From contig URQG01000101.1 of NCBI GenBank assembly GCA_900549895.1, positions 1 to 6,878 of the forward strand: DNA of 6,878 nucleotides, given 5' to 3'. Positions 1 to 6,832 of the stretch are shown here, piece after piece (within the stretch, counting starts at the first letter, position 1; each line of letters begins with the position of its first letter). This DNA comes from an uncultured Lachnobacterium sp. (GTDB taxonomy: Bacteria > Bacillota > Clostridia > Lachnospirales > Lachnospiraceae). The notes under the pieces were generated by a model that was not told the origin of the DNA, did not search any database, and was given only the letters and a program-made list of their open reading frames with translations. The position numbers and the translations under genes are program-made.

Positions 1-203
1 AGGTATTAAACGTTGATGAGAACGAGATCACAATGGATACAACATTTATTGATGATCTTGGCGCAGATTCGCTGGACGTATTTCAGATCATTATGGGGCT
101 TGAGGAAGAATTCGATATTGAGATTCCAAATGAGCAGGCTGAAAAAATTGTTACGGTAGCGGATGCGGTTGAAGCAATCAAGAATGCACTGAATAATAAC
201 TAA
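1..203 (+). CDS. acpP: Acyl carrier protein, 3' part (5' end outside window)
   Basis: This is the C-terminal 66 residues of an acyl carrier protein, read in the frame starting at base 3 and ending at TAA 201-203. ACP carries growing acyl chains on a 4'-phosphopantetheine arm during type II fatty acid synthesis in the cytoplasm. The attachment motif is visible as DLGADSLD, with the modified serine encoded at 69-71. It is followed by the acidic helix II (GLEEEFDIEIP) and the typical C-terminal stretch ending VADAVEAIKNAL. Family members are about 75-80 residues, so roughly 10 residues are missing upstream. After DSLD the sequence reads VFQII where many ACPs have VEL, a conservative family variation. 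Its position just before rnc matches the fab/plsX-acpP-rnc order of Firmicutes. A specialised polyketide ACP is unlikely given this context. Confidence 0.95.
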   Translation, partial: VLNVDENEITMDTTFIDDLGADSLDVFQIIMGLEEEFDIEIPNEQAEKIVTVADAVEAIKNALNNN

Positions 204-213
204 TAGCAAGTGT

Positions 214-240
214 AAGGAGTCCGATGGAGGACTCCTTTTC
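214..240 (+). terminator. Intrinsic terminator after acpP
   Basis: A perfect 9-bp inverted repeat has its left arm AAGGAGTCC at 214-222, a 6-base loop at 223-228 and its right arm GGACTCCTT at 229-237. It runs directly into TTTTCT. It begins 10 bases after the acpP stop codon, so it should end, or partly attenuate, the fatty-acid transcript before rnc. The T-tract is short and interrupted by C, so some readthrough into rnc is plausible. Confidence 0.8.
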
Positions 241-248
241 TCACTATA

Positions 249-278
249 TTAGGAAGGTTCATAAGGCGGAGATATACT
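249..278 (+). promoter_or_regulatory. Weak candidate promoter for rnc-smc-ftsY-ilvA
   Basis: Because a terminator follows acpP, the downstream unit needs either readthrough or its own promoter in the 62 bases before rnc. The best candidate is TATACT at 273-278 (5 of 6 matches to the sigma-A -10 box). The -35 box is poor: TTAGGA at 249-254 with an 18-base spacer, 3 of 6 matches. The expected start near 285 would leave a very short leader that barely includes the rnc ribosome-binding site. This is an inference from consensus matching only. Confidence 0.22.
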
Positions 279-286
279 GCCGTCAG

Positions 287-292
287 AAAGGG
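287..292 (+). promoter_or_regulatory. Ribosome-binding site deciding the rnc start
   Basis: AAAGGG lies 9 bases before ATG 302. It is the only purine-rich site correctly placed for an RNase III start. The upstream in-frame ATG at 224 lies in the loop of the acpP terminator and would add 26 residues not typical of the family. Confidence 0.65.
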
Positions 293-301
293 TACATTAT
301 C

Positions 302-1006
302 ATGAAAGATATCAAAGCGTTTCAACAGAAGATCGGATATCAGTTTCAGGATGAAAAGCTGCTTACGCAGGCATTGACACACAGCTCCTATGCAAATGAG
401 AAGCATATGAAAAAGCTGTCAGACAATGAGAGACTGGAGTTTTTGGGAGATGCGGTATTAGAAATCATCTCAAGTGATTTTCTGTATAAAAATTATTCGG
501 ATAAGCCGGAAGGAGAACTGACGAAGCTGCGTGCAAGTATTGTCTGTGAGCCGACACTTGCGTTGTGCACAAAAGACATAGAATTAGGCAACTATCTTCG
601 CCTTGGAAAGGGAGAGGATCAGACTGGCGGACGAGGACGCAAGTCGATTCTTTCGGATGCACTTGAGGCAGTCATCGGAGCAATTTATTTGGATGGTGGT
701 TTTGCTAATGCAAAAGAGTTCGTGTTAAAATATATTTTAACGGACATTGAACACAAGCAGCTCTTTTATGATAGCAAGACTATCCTGCAGGAGGTTGTGC
801 AGGGAGAACATGAGCAGCTTACGTATGTGCTGATACATGAGACCGGACCGGATCATAATAAGAGCTTTACCGTCGAGGCGCGCATTGGGGAGCGTGTGAT
901 CGGATCCGGAAGCGGACATACGAAGAAGGCAGCGGAGCAGGAGGCAGCATATCGGGCGCTCCTTTCAATCCGTGCCGAACATAAAGGGAGTGAAACATGT
1001 ATTTAA
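302..1006 (+). CDS. rnc: Ribonuclease III
   Basis: This is a 234-residue double-strand-specific endoribonuclease that processes rRNA precursors and structured mRNAs in the cytoplasm as a homodimer. The N-terminal catalytic domain (about 1-150) holds the family signature NERLEFLGDAVLE at 42-54. It contains the expected Mg2+-binding and catalytic acidic residues E43, E46 and D50, and the second pair D119 and E122 in the SDALEA motif. A C-terminal double-stranded-RNA-binding domain follows at about 159-225, starting SKTILQE and ending in GSGHTKKAAEQEAA. The length is close to the usual 225-250. I chose ATG 302 over the in-frame ATG 224 because the earlier codon sits in the terminator loop and residue 1 onward (MKDIKAFQQKIGYQF) matches normal RNase III N-termini. 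The 3' end overlaps smc by 10 bases, which suggests translational coupling. All key residues are intact. Confidence 0.97.
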   Translation: MKDIKAFQQKIGYQFQDEKLLTQALTHSSYANEKHMKKLSDNERLEFLGDAVLEIISSDFLYKNYSDKPEGELTKLRASIVCEPTLALCTKDIELGNYLRLGKGEDQTGGRGRKSILSDALEAVIGAIYLDGGFANAKEFVLKYILTDIEHKQLFYDSKTILQEVVQGEHEQLTYVLIHETGPDHNKSFTVEARIGERVIGSGSGHTKKAAEQEAAYRALLSIRAEHKGSETCI

Positions 1007-4000
1007 AAAGTATTGAGGTACACGGCTTTAAATCGTTTGCCAACAAGATCGTATTTGATTTTCATAAGGGAATCACGGGAATCGTAGGACCGAACGGAAG
1101 CGGCAAGAGTAACGTTGCGGACGCAGTACGCTGGGTCCTTGGAGAACAGTCGGTCAAGCAGCTTCGAGGAGCCTCTATGCAGGATGTTATCTTTGCGGGA
1201 ACGGAAAATCGTAAGCCCCTCAGTTACGCATATGTTGCGATCACTCTCGATAATTCGGACCATCAGCTGGCAATCGATTTTGAGGAAGTGACGGTTGCAA
1301 GAAGACTGTATCGTTCCGGTGAAAGCGAATACCTGATTAACGGAAATCCTTGCCGATTAAAAGAAGTGTCGGAACTTTTTTATGATACCGGTATCGGTAA
1401 AGAGGGATATTCGATCATCGGACAGGGACAGATCGACCGGATTTTAAGCGGTAAGCCGGAGGAGAGACGAGAACTTTTCGACGAAGCAGCAGGAATTGTG
1501 AAATTTAAAAAGCGTAAAGCGACCGCGCAGAAGAAGCTTGAGAACGAGCGTGACAATCTTGTGCGTGTCAATGATATTTTAGCCGAGCTGGAACGACAGG
1601 TCGGACCTCTTGAGCGTCAGTCGGAGAAGGCGAAGACGTATCTGAAGAAGAAGGGTGAACTCAAAGAGTACGATGTCAATATGTACTTATTGGAGTCCAA
1701 GCAGATCGAATCGCAGCAGAAGGAGGTTGAGGAAAAGTATAAGATCGCGGATGAACAGCTGAAAGAGAGCAACGCGGATTATGATAAAATCCGTAAAGAG
1801 TACGAGCAGCTGGGACAGAGCATGGCTGAGATGGATGAGAAGATCAATTCCATCCGCGAGAACATCAGCAATACTTCTGTGATGAAGGAAAAGTTAGAAA
1901 GCCAGATTCAGATTTTGACGGAGCAGATCCATACGGCGGAGATGACGGATGAACATCTGCAGAGTCGTCTGGATGCAATCGAGAAGGAGAAGACGGAACG
2001 TATCGAGGCGCGCGCAACTTATGCATCCGAGAAGGAAAAGCTTGATGAGCAGCTGGCTGAGGTGCAGAAGCGTCAGGACGAGGCTCAGGCGAAGCTGACC
2101 GAAGTACAGCAGGAGATTACGCGCTGCAATCAGGGTATCGAGAACGGGCAGAAAGAACTGTATGAGCTTCTGAATAATAAAGCAGGCATTCAGTCGAAGC
2201 AGCAGCGTTTCGATACGATGCTGGAACAGATCAATATCCGCAAGGCGGAACTCGGAAAGCGGCTGCTTGACCGTAAGACGCAGGAAGCGGATTTGAATTC
2301 TGTTCTGGCCGATTATCAGAAGGACCTTGAGTCGGTAAGCCTCGAAATCATTGAGTTAAAGAAGAAAGAAGAGGAACTGACACAAAAAGAGAAAGAGTGG
2401 CGTCATAAGCTTCGCGAGAATGGACAGAAGCTGGAGGAAAACCAGACGGCGTTCCATAAGCAGCAGTCAAGACTTGAGTCACTGAAAAATATTGCGGAGC
2501 GTTATGATGGATACGGAAACAGTATCCGCAAGGTCATGGAGCAAAAGACTTCCAATCCGGGACTTCTCGGTGTCGTATCGGATCTGATCCAGGTAGAGAA
2601 GAAGTACGAGACGGCGATCGAGACGGCCTTGGGAGGTAATATCCAGAATATTGTAACCGAGGATGAGAGTACAGCAAAGAAGATGATCGGCTTCTTAAAG
2701 CAGAATCGTCTCGGACGTGCGACATTCCTTCCTCTTACCAGTGTGAGCGCAAAGGGTAACCCGAAGAATGAGACACTGCTCGATGAGGAGGGCGTGCTCG
2801 GTATCGCAAACCGGCTGGTCAAGTGCGACAAGAAGTACGATGAAGTAGCAGCCTATCTGCTGGGACGTGTGCTTGTCGTAGATACAATCGACCATGCGAT
2901 CGCTTTGGCAAAGAAGAATCATTACAGTTTACATATTGTTACATTAGAGGGGGAGTACTTAAGCCCGGGCGGTTCCATGACCGGTGGAGCATTTAAGAAT
3001 TCTTCGAATCTTCTTGCAAGAAAACGCGAGATTGAGGAACTGGAGAACAAAGTTGCTTCCATCCAAAAGGAACTTTCCGAGTTAAAGAACCGAAGAGAAG
3101 ATATCCAGACCGCGATCGAACTGAATGCGGATGAACTGGAAGAAACAAAAGATAAGCTGCAGGAGAAGTATCTGCTTCAGAATACTGCCAAGATGAATGT
3201 GGATCAGGCAAAGCAGCAACGCAACGAGAGTGAGGCGGTATTCTCCGGGCTCATGGGCGAGAAGGAACAGATCGAGCAGCAGATTGAGGAAATCGGCAAC
3301 AATAAGAAGCAGATTCTCGATGAGATCGAATATTCCAAGAAGCGGGAACAGGAGATCAATGATGAGGCTGCCGCGTTCCAGAAGATTCTCGATGAGCAGG
3401 CGAAGCTGGAGAACGATGCCTCCCAGAAACTGTCCAACATTCAGCTTGAGACAGCCAATATGAAGCAGAAGGTTGAGTTTGCACAGCTGAATATTGATCG
3501 TATCAACGGAGAGATTGAAAAGTTTGATGCAGAACGCGTAGAACTTGTTGAAAATGCAAAGCAGTCCAAGGAAGATGCCAAGAAGAAGCAGCAGGACATC
3601 GAAGAGATCAAAAAGACGATCGCAGCGTCCGGCGAATCACACGGAAAGCTTGAAGAGGAGCTGAAAGAAAGTATCGCCAAGAAGGAGCAGATGTCTGCCG
3701 ATTACCGTGGCTTTTTCCAGAAGCAGGAGGAAATTTCCAAGCGTTGTAATGACCTGGATAAGGAAATCTTCCGCCTGAATAATCAGAGAGAAAAATTAAA
3801 GGAAGCCGGTGAGTACCAGACCAATTATCTGTGGGAAGAGTACGAGCTGACACCACATGCGGCTCTGGAATTGAAGAATGATATCTACGAGGACCTGACG
3901 GCATTAAAGAAGATGGTTGCCGAGGTCAAGGATGAGATCCGCAAGCTTGGTGATGTCAATGTGAATGCAATCGAGGAATATAAGGAAGTATCGGAGCGTT

Positions 4001-4557
4001 ATCAGTTCTTAAAGACGCAGCATGATGACCTGGTCGAGGCGGAGCAGACGTTAGTCGGCATCATCGAGGATCTCGACAACGGAATGAGAAAGCAGTTCTC
4101 TGAGAAGTTTGCTGAAATCCAGAAAGAGTTTGATGCATCGTTTAAGCACCTTTTCGGTGGCGGACACGGAACACTTGAGCTGGTTGAGGATGAAGATATC
4201 TTAGAGTGTGGCATCCGTATTATTGCGCAGCCGCCAGGAAAGAAGCTGCAGAATATGATGCAGCTTTCCGGTGGAGAGAAGGCATTGACTGCGATCGCCT
4301 TATTGTTTGCCATCCAGGCGTTGAAGCCGTCTCCGTTCTGTCTGTTGGATGAGATCGAGGCTGCGCTTGACGATTCGAACGTCACGCGTTTCGCAAGTTA
4401 TCTGAATAAATTGACAAAGAATACACAGTTTATCGTTATCACGCACCGACGCGGCACGATGGCAGCGGCGGATCGACTCTACGGAATCACGATGCAGGAG
4501 AAGGGTGTTTCGACACTTGTATCGGTCAACCTGATAGAAAATGATCTGACAGAGTAG
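997..4557 (+). CDS. smc: Chromosome segregation ATPase SMC
   Basis: This 1186-residue structural-maintenance-of-chromosomes protein has the same length as the Bacillus subtilis homologue. With ScpA and ScpB it forms the ring-shaped complex that loads at ParB sites and organises and segregates the nucleoid. The N-terminal ATPase half-head (about 1-165) has the Walker A motif GPNGSGKSN at 31-39 and a Q-loop region IIGQGQID at 140-147. A long Glu/Lys/Gln-rich coiled coil covers about 170-505. The globular hinge spans about 520-665, ending in the glycine-rich stretch SPGGSMTGG at 656-664. A returning coiled coil covers about 670-1020. The C-terminal half-head has the ABC signature LSGGEK at 1090-1095, Walker B LLDE with D1118 and E1119, a D-loop (LDDSN) and the H-loop histidine H1150. 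ATG 997 is preceded by AAAGGGAG at 983-990, inside the end of rnc. It is intact, with no frameshift. scpA and scpB are not in this window. Confidence 0.98.
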   Translation: MYLKSIEVHGFKSFANKIVFDFHKGITGIVGPNGSGKSNVADAVRWVLGEQSVKQLRGASMQDVIFAGTENRKPLSYAYVAITLDNSDHQLAIDFEEVTVARRLYRSGESEYLINGNPCRLKEVSELFYDTGIGKEGYSIIGQGQIDRILSGKPEERRELFDEAAGIVKFKKRKATAQKKLENERDNLVRVNDILAELERQVGPLERQSEKAKTYLKKKGELKEYDVNMYLLESKQIESQQKEVEEKYKIADEQLKESNADYDKIRKEYEQLGQSMAEMDEKINSIRENISNTSVMKEKLESQIQILTEQIHTAEMTDEHLQSRLDAIEKEKTERIEARATYASEKEKLDEQLAEVQKRQDEAQAKLTEVQQEITRCNQGIENGQKELYELLNNKAGIQSKQQRFDTMLEQINIRKAELGKRLLDRKTQEADLNSVLADYQKDLESVSLEIIELKKKEEELTQKEKEWRHKLRENGQKLEENQTAFHKQQSRLESLKNIAERYDGYGNSIRKVMEQKTSNPGLLGVVSDLIQVEKKYETAIETALGGNIQNIVTEDESTAKKMIGFLKQNRLGRATFLPLTSVSAKGNPKNETLLDEEGVLGIANRLVKCDKKYDEVAAYLLGRVLVVDTIDHAIALAKKNHYSLHIVTLEGEYLSPGGSMTGGAFKNSSNLLARKREIEELENKVASIQKELSELKNRREDIQTAIELNADELEETKDKLQEKYLLQNTAKMNVDQAKQQRNESEAVFSGLMGEKEQIEQQIEEIGNNKKQILDEIEYSKKREQEINDEAAAFQKILDEQAKLENDASQKLSNIQLETANMKQKVEFAQLNIDRINGEIEKFDAERVELVENAKQSKEDAKKKQQDIEEIKKTIAASGESHGKLEEELKESIAKKEQMSADYRGFFQKQEEISKRCNDLDKEIFRLNNQREKLKEAGEYQTNYLWEEYELTPHAALELKNDIYEDLTALKKMVAEVKDEIRKLGDVNVNAIEEYKEVSERYQFLKTQHDDLVEAEQTLVGIIEDLDNGMRKQFSEKFAEIQKEFDASFKHLFGGGHGTLELVEDEDILECGIRIIAQPPGKKLQNMMQLSGGEKALTAIALLFAIQALKPSPFCLLDEIEAALDDSNVTRFASYLNKLTKNTQFIVITHRRGTMAAADRLYGITMQEKGVSTLVSVNLIENDLTE

Positions 4558-4578
4558 CAATAAGGAAGGAATGAATAG

Positions 4579-5541
4579 ATGAGCGAGGAAAAGAAAGGCT
4601 TTTTTAGCCGCCTGGTGGCGGGACTGACGAAGACGAGAGACAATATTGTATCCGGAATTGATGCGGTATTCAGCGGATTTTCCAAGATCGATGAGGAATT
4701 CTACGAGGAACTTGAAGAAATCCTCATCATGGGCGATCTCGGTGTGAAAGCGACCGAGGCAATCCTTGACGATCTTCGTGCCAAGGTGAAGGAGAATCAT
4801 ATCAAGGATCCTGCTGAATGTAAGCAGCTTCTGATCGACAGTATCAAGGAGCAGATGAAAGTCGAGGAGACGGCATACCGTTTTGAAAACGAGAAGTCCG
4901 TTGTTCTCGTAATCGGCGTCAACGGTGTCGGAAAGACCACAACCGTCGGAAAACTTGCCGGAAAGCTAAAAAGCCAGGGAAAGAAAGTTATCCTTGCCGG
5001 TGCGGATACGTTCCGCGCGGCAGCAGGAGACCAGCTCAAGGAGTGGGCGAACCGTTCCGGTGTCGAGATGATCGGCGGCACGGAAGGTGCTGATCCGGGA
5101 TCTGTTGTCTATGATGCAACGGCAGCGGCAAAGGCTCGTAATGCAGATGTTCTTCTTGTCGATACAGCCGGAAGACTTCATAATAAGAAGAATCTGATGA
5201 ACGAGCTTGGCAAGATCAACCGCATTTTGGAAAAGGAATATCCGGATGCATACCGTGAGACATTGGTCGTGCTTGATGCGACAACCGGACAGAATGCCTT
5301 GGTGCAGGCAAGAGAATTTTCGGATGTGGCTAAGATTTCCGGAATCGTTTTAACGAAGATGGACGGTACGGCAAAAGGCGGTATCGCTGTGGCAATCCAG
5401 TCGGAGCTTGCGGTGCCGGTAAAATATATCGGTGTTGGCGAGACGATCGATGATCTGCAGAAATTTGATTCGGATGAATTTGTAAATGCGTTGTTTGACG
5501 TAAAAGATAAGAAGGACAGTGACGAGAACGAGGAGGAATAG
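4579..5541 (+). CDS. ftsY: Signal recognition particle receptor FtsY
   Basis: This 320-residue SRP-family GTPase docks the Ffh-ribosome-nascent chain complex at the inner membrane for co-translational insertion of membrane proteins. An N domain (about 20-100) contains the four-helix segment around DEEFYEELEEILIMGDLG. The NG GTPase domain follows, with P-loop GVNGVGKTT at 113-121, the DTFRAAAGDQL motif at 143-153, DTAGR at 195-199, the DATTGQNA motif, the guanine-specificity motif TKMD at 259-262 with GTAKGG after it, and the closing GVGE. The acidic A domain of E. coli FtsY is absent, as is usual in Firmicutes; a short amphipathic N-terminus (GFFSRLVAGL) may serve for membrane contact. The C-terminus is an acidic tail (DSDENEEE). 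The ribosome-binding site AAGGAAGGA at 4562-4570 is 8 bases from ATG. The 21-base gap to smc suggests co-transcription. FtsY is distinguished from Ffh by the lack of an M domain. Confidence 0.98.
   Translation: MSEEKKGFFSRLVAGLTKTRDNIVSGIDAVFSGFSKIDEEFYEELEEILIMGDLGVKATEAILDDLRAKVKENHIKDPAECKQLLIDSIKEQMKVEETAYRFENEKSVVLVIGVNGVGKTTTVGKLAGKLKSQGKKVILAGADTFRAAAGDQLKEWANRSGVEMIGGTEGADPGSVVYDATAAAKARNADVLLVDTAGRLHNKKNLMNELGKINRILEKEYPDAYRETLVVLDATTGQNALVQAREFSDVAKISGIVLTKMDGTAKGGIAVAIQSELAVPVKYIGVGETIDDLQKFDSDEFVNALFDVKDKKDSDENEEE
5531..5536 (+). promoter_or_regulatory. Ribosome-binding site deciding the ilvA start
   Basis: A near-perfect AGGAGG lies within the last codons of ftsY, 9 bases before ATG 5546. 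The in-frame ATG at 5519 lies upstream of this site and would add nine Arg/Thr-rich residues (MTRTRRNRT) that merely reflect the ftsY tail read in another frame. The start is therefore 5546. Confidence 0.85.
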
Positions 5542-5545
5542 AACC

Positions 5546-6757
5546 ATGTTGACACTTGATAAATTTGAGGAGGCCAGCGAGAAGGTCAAAGAGGTCACAC
5601 TTGAAACCAAGCTTGTATACAGTGATTTCTTAAGCGAACAGACCGGAAACAAGGTTTATTTAAAGCCGGAGAATATGCAGTTTACCGGAGCATACAAGGT
5701 AAGAGGTGCTTATTATAAGATCAGCACTTTGACCGAGGAGGAGAGAGCAAAGGGACTCATTACCGCTTCTGCCGGAAACCATGCGCAGGGTGTGGCTTAC
5801 GCTGCAAAATGCTACGGTTGCAAGGCGGTTATCGTAATGCCGACCACAACACCGCTCATCAAAGTAAACCGTACGAAAAGTTACGGTGCAGAGGTCGTAT
5901 TATACGGAGATGTCTATGATGAGGCCTGCGCGCATGCGTTAGAACTGGCTGAAAAGAAAGGATATACCTTTATTCATCCGTTTGACGATCTTGCGGTAGC
6001 AACCGGACAGGGAACGATCGCAATGGAAATCTTCAAGGAGCTTCCGCTTGTTGAGTACATTCTTGTTCCAATCGGTGGCGGTGGGCTGGCAACCGGTGTA
6101 TCGACACTGGCCAAGCTTCTCAATCCGAAGATCAAAGTCATCGGTGTGGAGCCGGCAGGTGCCAACTGTATGCAGGTATCTTTTGAGGCCGGCAAGGTGA
6201 CAACACTTCCGAGTGTCAACACGATTGCCGATGGTACAGCCGTCAAGACTCCGGGAAGTAAGATCTTTCCATACATCAGGAAGAATCTTGATGACATCAT
6301 TACCGTGACCGATGATGAACTTGTTGTAAGCTTCCTTGATATGGTGGAAAATCATAAGATGGTTGTTGAGAACTCCGGACTTTTGACGGTTGCTGCATTA
6401 AAGCATCTGAATGTCAAAGGCAAGAGAGTGGTATCGATCCTTAGCGGTGGTAACATGGATGTCATCACTATGTCATCCGTTGTCCAGCAGGGACTGATCT
6501 TTAGAGACCGTATCTTTACTGTATCCGTACTTCTTCCGGACAAGCCGGGTGAGCTTGCAAAGGTTGCGGACCGTCTTGCGAAGGAACAGGGCAATGTCAT
6601 TAAGCTTGAGCACAACCAGTTTGTATCCACGAACCGCAATGCGGCAGTGGAGCTTCGTATTACACTCGAGTGCTTCGGAACAGATCACAAGAATCAGATT
6701 CTTAAGGCTTTGGAGAAGGCGGGCTATATGCCGAAGATTGTGCGGACAATGATATAA
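5546..6757 (+). CDS. ilvA: Threonine ammonia-lyase with one C-terminal ACT domain
   Basis: This 403-residue fold-type II pyridoxal-phosphate enzyme should deaminate L-threonine to 2-oxobutanoate and ammonia, feeding isoleucine synthesis or threonine catabolism. The PLP-binding lysine is K51 in TGAYKVRGA (many relatives read TGSFKIRGA). The substrate loop SAGNHAQG is at 75-82, the glycine loop that holds the PLP phosphate (IGGGG) at 176-180, and the serine facing the PLP ring nitrogen is S300 in LSGGN. A single ACT-type regulatory domain occupies about 325-403, beginning VSVLLPDKPGELAKVADRLA. The length fits the medium form with one ACT domain, not the catabolic TdcB form (about 330, no ACT) or the long biosynthetic form (about 510, two ACT-like domains). 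Serine dehydration is a possible side activity. Whether isoleucine or another ligand binds the ACT domain cannot be read here. It begins 4 bases after ftsY and ends before a strong terminator. Confidence 0.92.
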   Translation: MLTLDKFEEASEKVKEVTLETKLVYSDFLSEQTGNKVYLKPENMQFTGAYKVRGAYYKISTLTEEERAKGLITASAGNHAQGVAYAAKCYGCKAVIVMPTTTPLIKVNRTKSYGAEVVLYGDVYDEACAHALELAEKKGYTFIHPFDDLAVATGQGTIAMEIFKELPLVEYILVPIGGGGLATGVSTLAKLLNPKIKVIGVEPAGANCMQVSFEAGKVTTLPSVNTIADGTAVKTPGSKIFPYIRKNLDDIITVTDDELVVSFLDMVENHKMVVENSGLLTVAALKHLNVKGKRVVSILSGGNMDVITMSSVVQQGLIFRDRIFTVSVLLPDKPGELAKVADRLAKEQGNVIKLEHNQFVSTNRNAAVELRITLECFGTDHKNQILKALEKAGYMPKIVRTMI

Positions 6758-6767
6758 AATAAAATGT

Positions 6768-6803
6768 GAGGTGTCAAGAAAAAATACTTGACACCTCTTT
6801 TCT
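6768..6803 (+). terminator. Strong intrinsic terminator after ilvA
   Basis: A perfect 11-bp stem has arms GAGGTGTCAAG at 6768-6778 and CTTGACACCTC at 6787-6797, with an A-rich 8-base loop between them and TTTTCT after it. It starts 10 bases after the ilvA stop codon and should end the rnc-smc-ftsY-ilvA transcript, separating it from ylxM. The opposite strand has only the short, interrupted T-runs matching 6755-6764, so termination is probably mainly in the + direction. Confidence 0.92.
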
Positions 6804-6816
6804 GTTATGGTAAAGT
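6788..6816 (+). promoter_or_regulatory. Candidate sigma-A promoter overlapping the terminator
   Basis: A perfect -35 box TTGACA at 6788-6793 lies in the right arm of the terminator. Exactly 17 bases later is TAAAGT at 6811-6816 (4 of 6 matches to TATAAT), with an extended -10 TG at 6808-6809. The predicted start, around 6823, would fall almost on the ylxM start, giving a leaderless or nearly leaderless message. That weakens the call, since the site may be a by-product of the stem sequence. Confidence 0.35.
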
Positions 6817-6820
6817 ATCC

Positions 6821-6828
6821 AAGGTGAT
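6821..6828 (+). promoter_or_regulatory. Ribosome-binding site for ylxM
   Basis: AAGGTGAT contains AGGTGAT, which matches part of the anti-Shine-Dalgarno complement AAGGAGGTGAT. It ends 4 bases before GTG 6833. This supports GTG 6833 over the in-frame GTG 6824, which lies inside the site, and over ATG 6831, which reaches a stop after five codons. Confidence 0.5.
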
Positions 6829-6832
6829 TGAT

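Noticed and set aside
224..301. Longer rnc reading frame starting at ATG 224
   Set aside because: The ATG lies in the loop of the acpP terminator hairpin, the added 26 residues are not typical of RNase III, and a ribosome-binding site precedes ATG 302 instead.
1500..3000. Repetitive-looking AAG/GAG/CAG-rich sequence that could suggest repeats
   Set aside because: It encodes the SMC coiled coils. The bias comes from Lys, Glu and Gln codons and I see no exact tandem or dispersed repeat units.
3197..3463. Open frame of 88 codons on the + strand inside smc, rich in Arg and Ser
   Set aside because: Its composition is a frame-shifted reading of the Glu/Lys/Gln-rich coiled coil of SMC, and it contains no independent motif.
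4321..4400. DEIEAALDD in the SMC Walker B region as a possible unusual substitution for DEVDAALDE
   Set aside because: B. subtilis SMC, as I recall it, also has a glutamate at this place (DEVEAALDE). The catalytic D1118 and E1119 are intact, so this is ordinary variation.
4300..4800. Antisense open frame of 166 codons across the smc/ftsY junction
   Set aside because: It has no recognisable domain or supporting start signal, and is opposite two clearly conserved genes. Long antisense frames are expected here from the codon bias of smc and ftsY.
5519..5545. Longer ilvA reading frame starting at ATG 5519
   Set aside because: It lies within the ftsY coding end, upstream of the AGGAGG at 5531-5536, and adds only an Arg/Thr-rich stretch. 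ATG 5546 is correctly spaced from the site.
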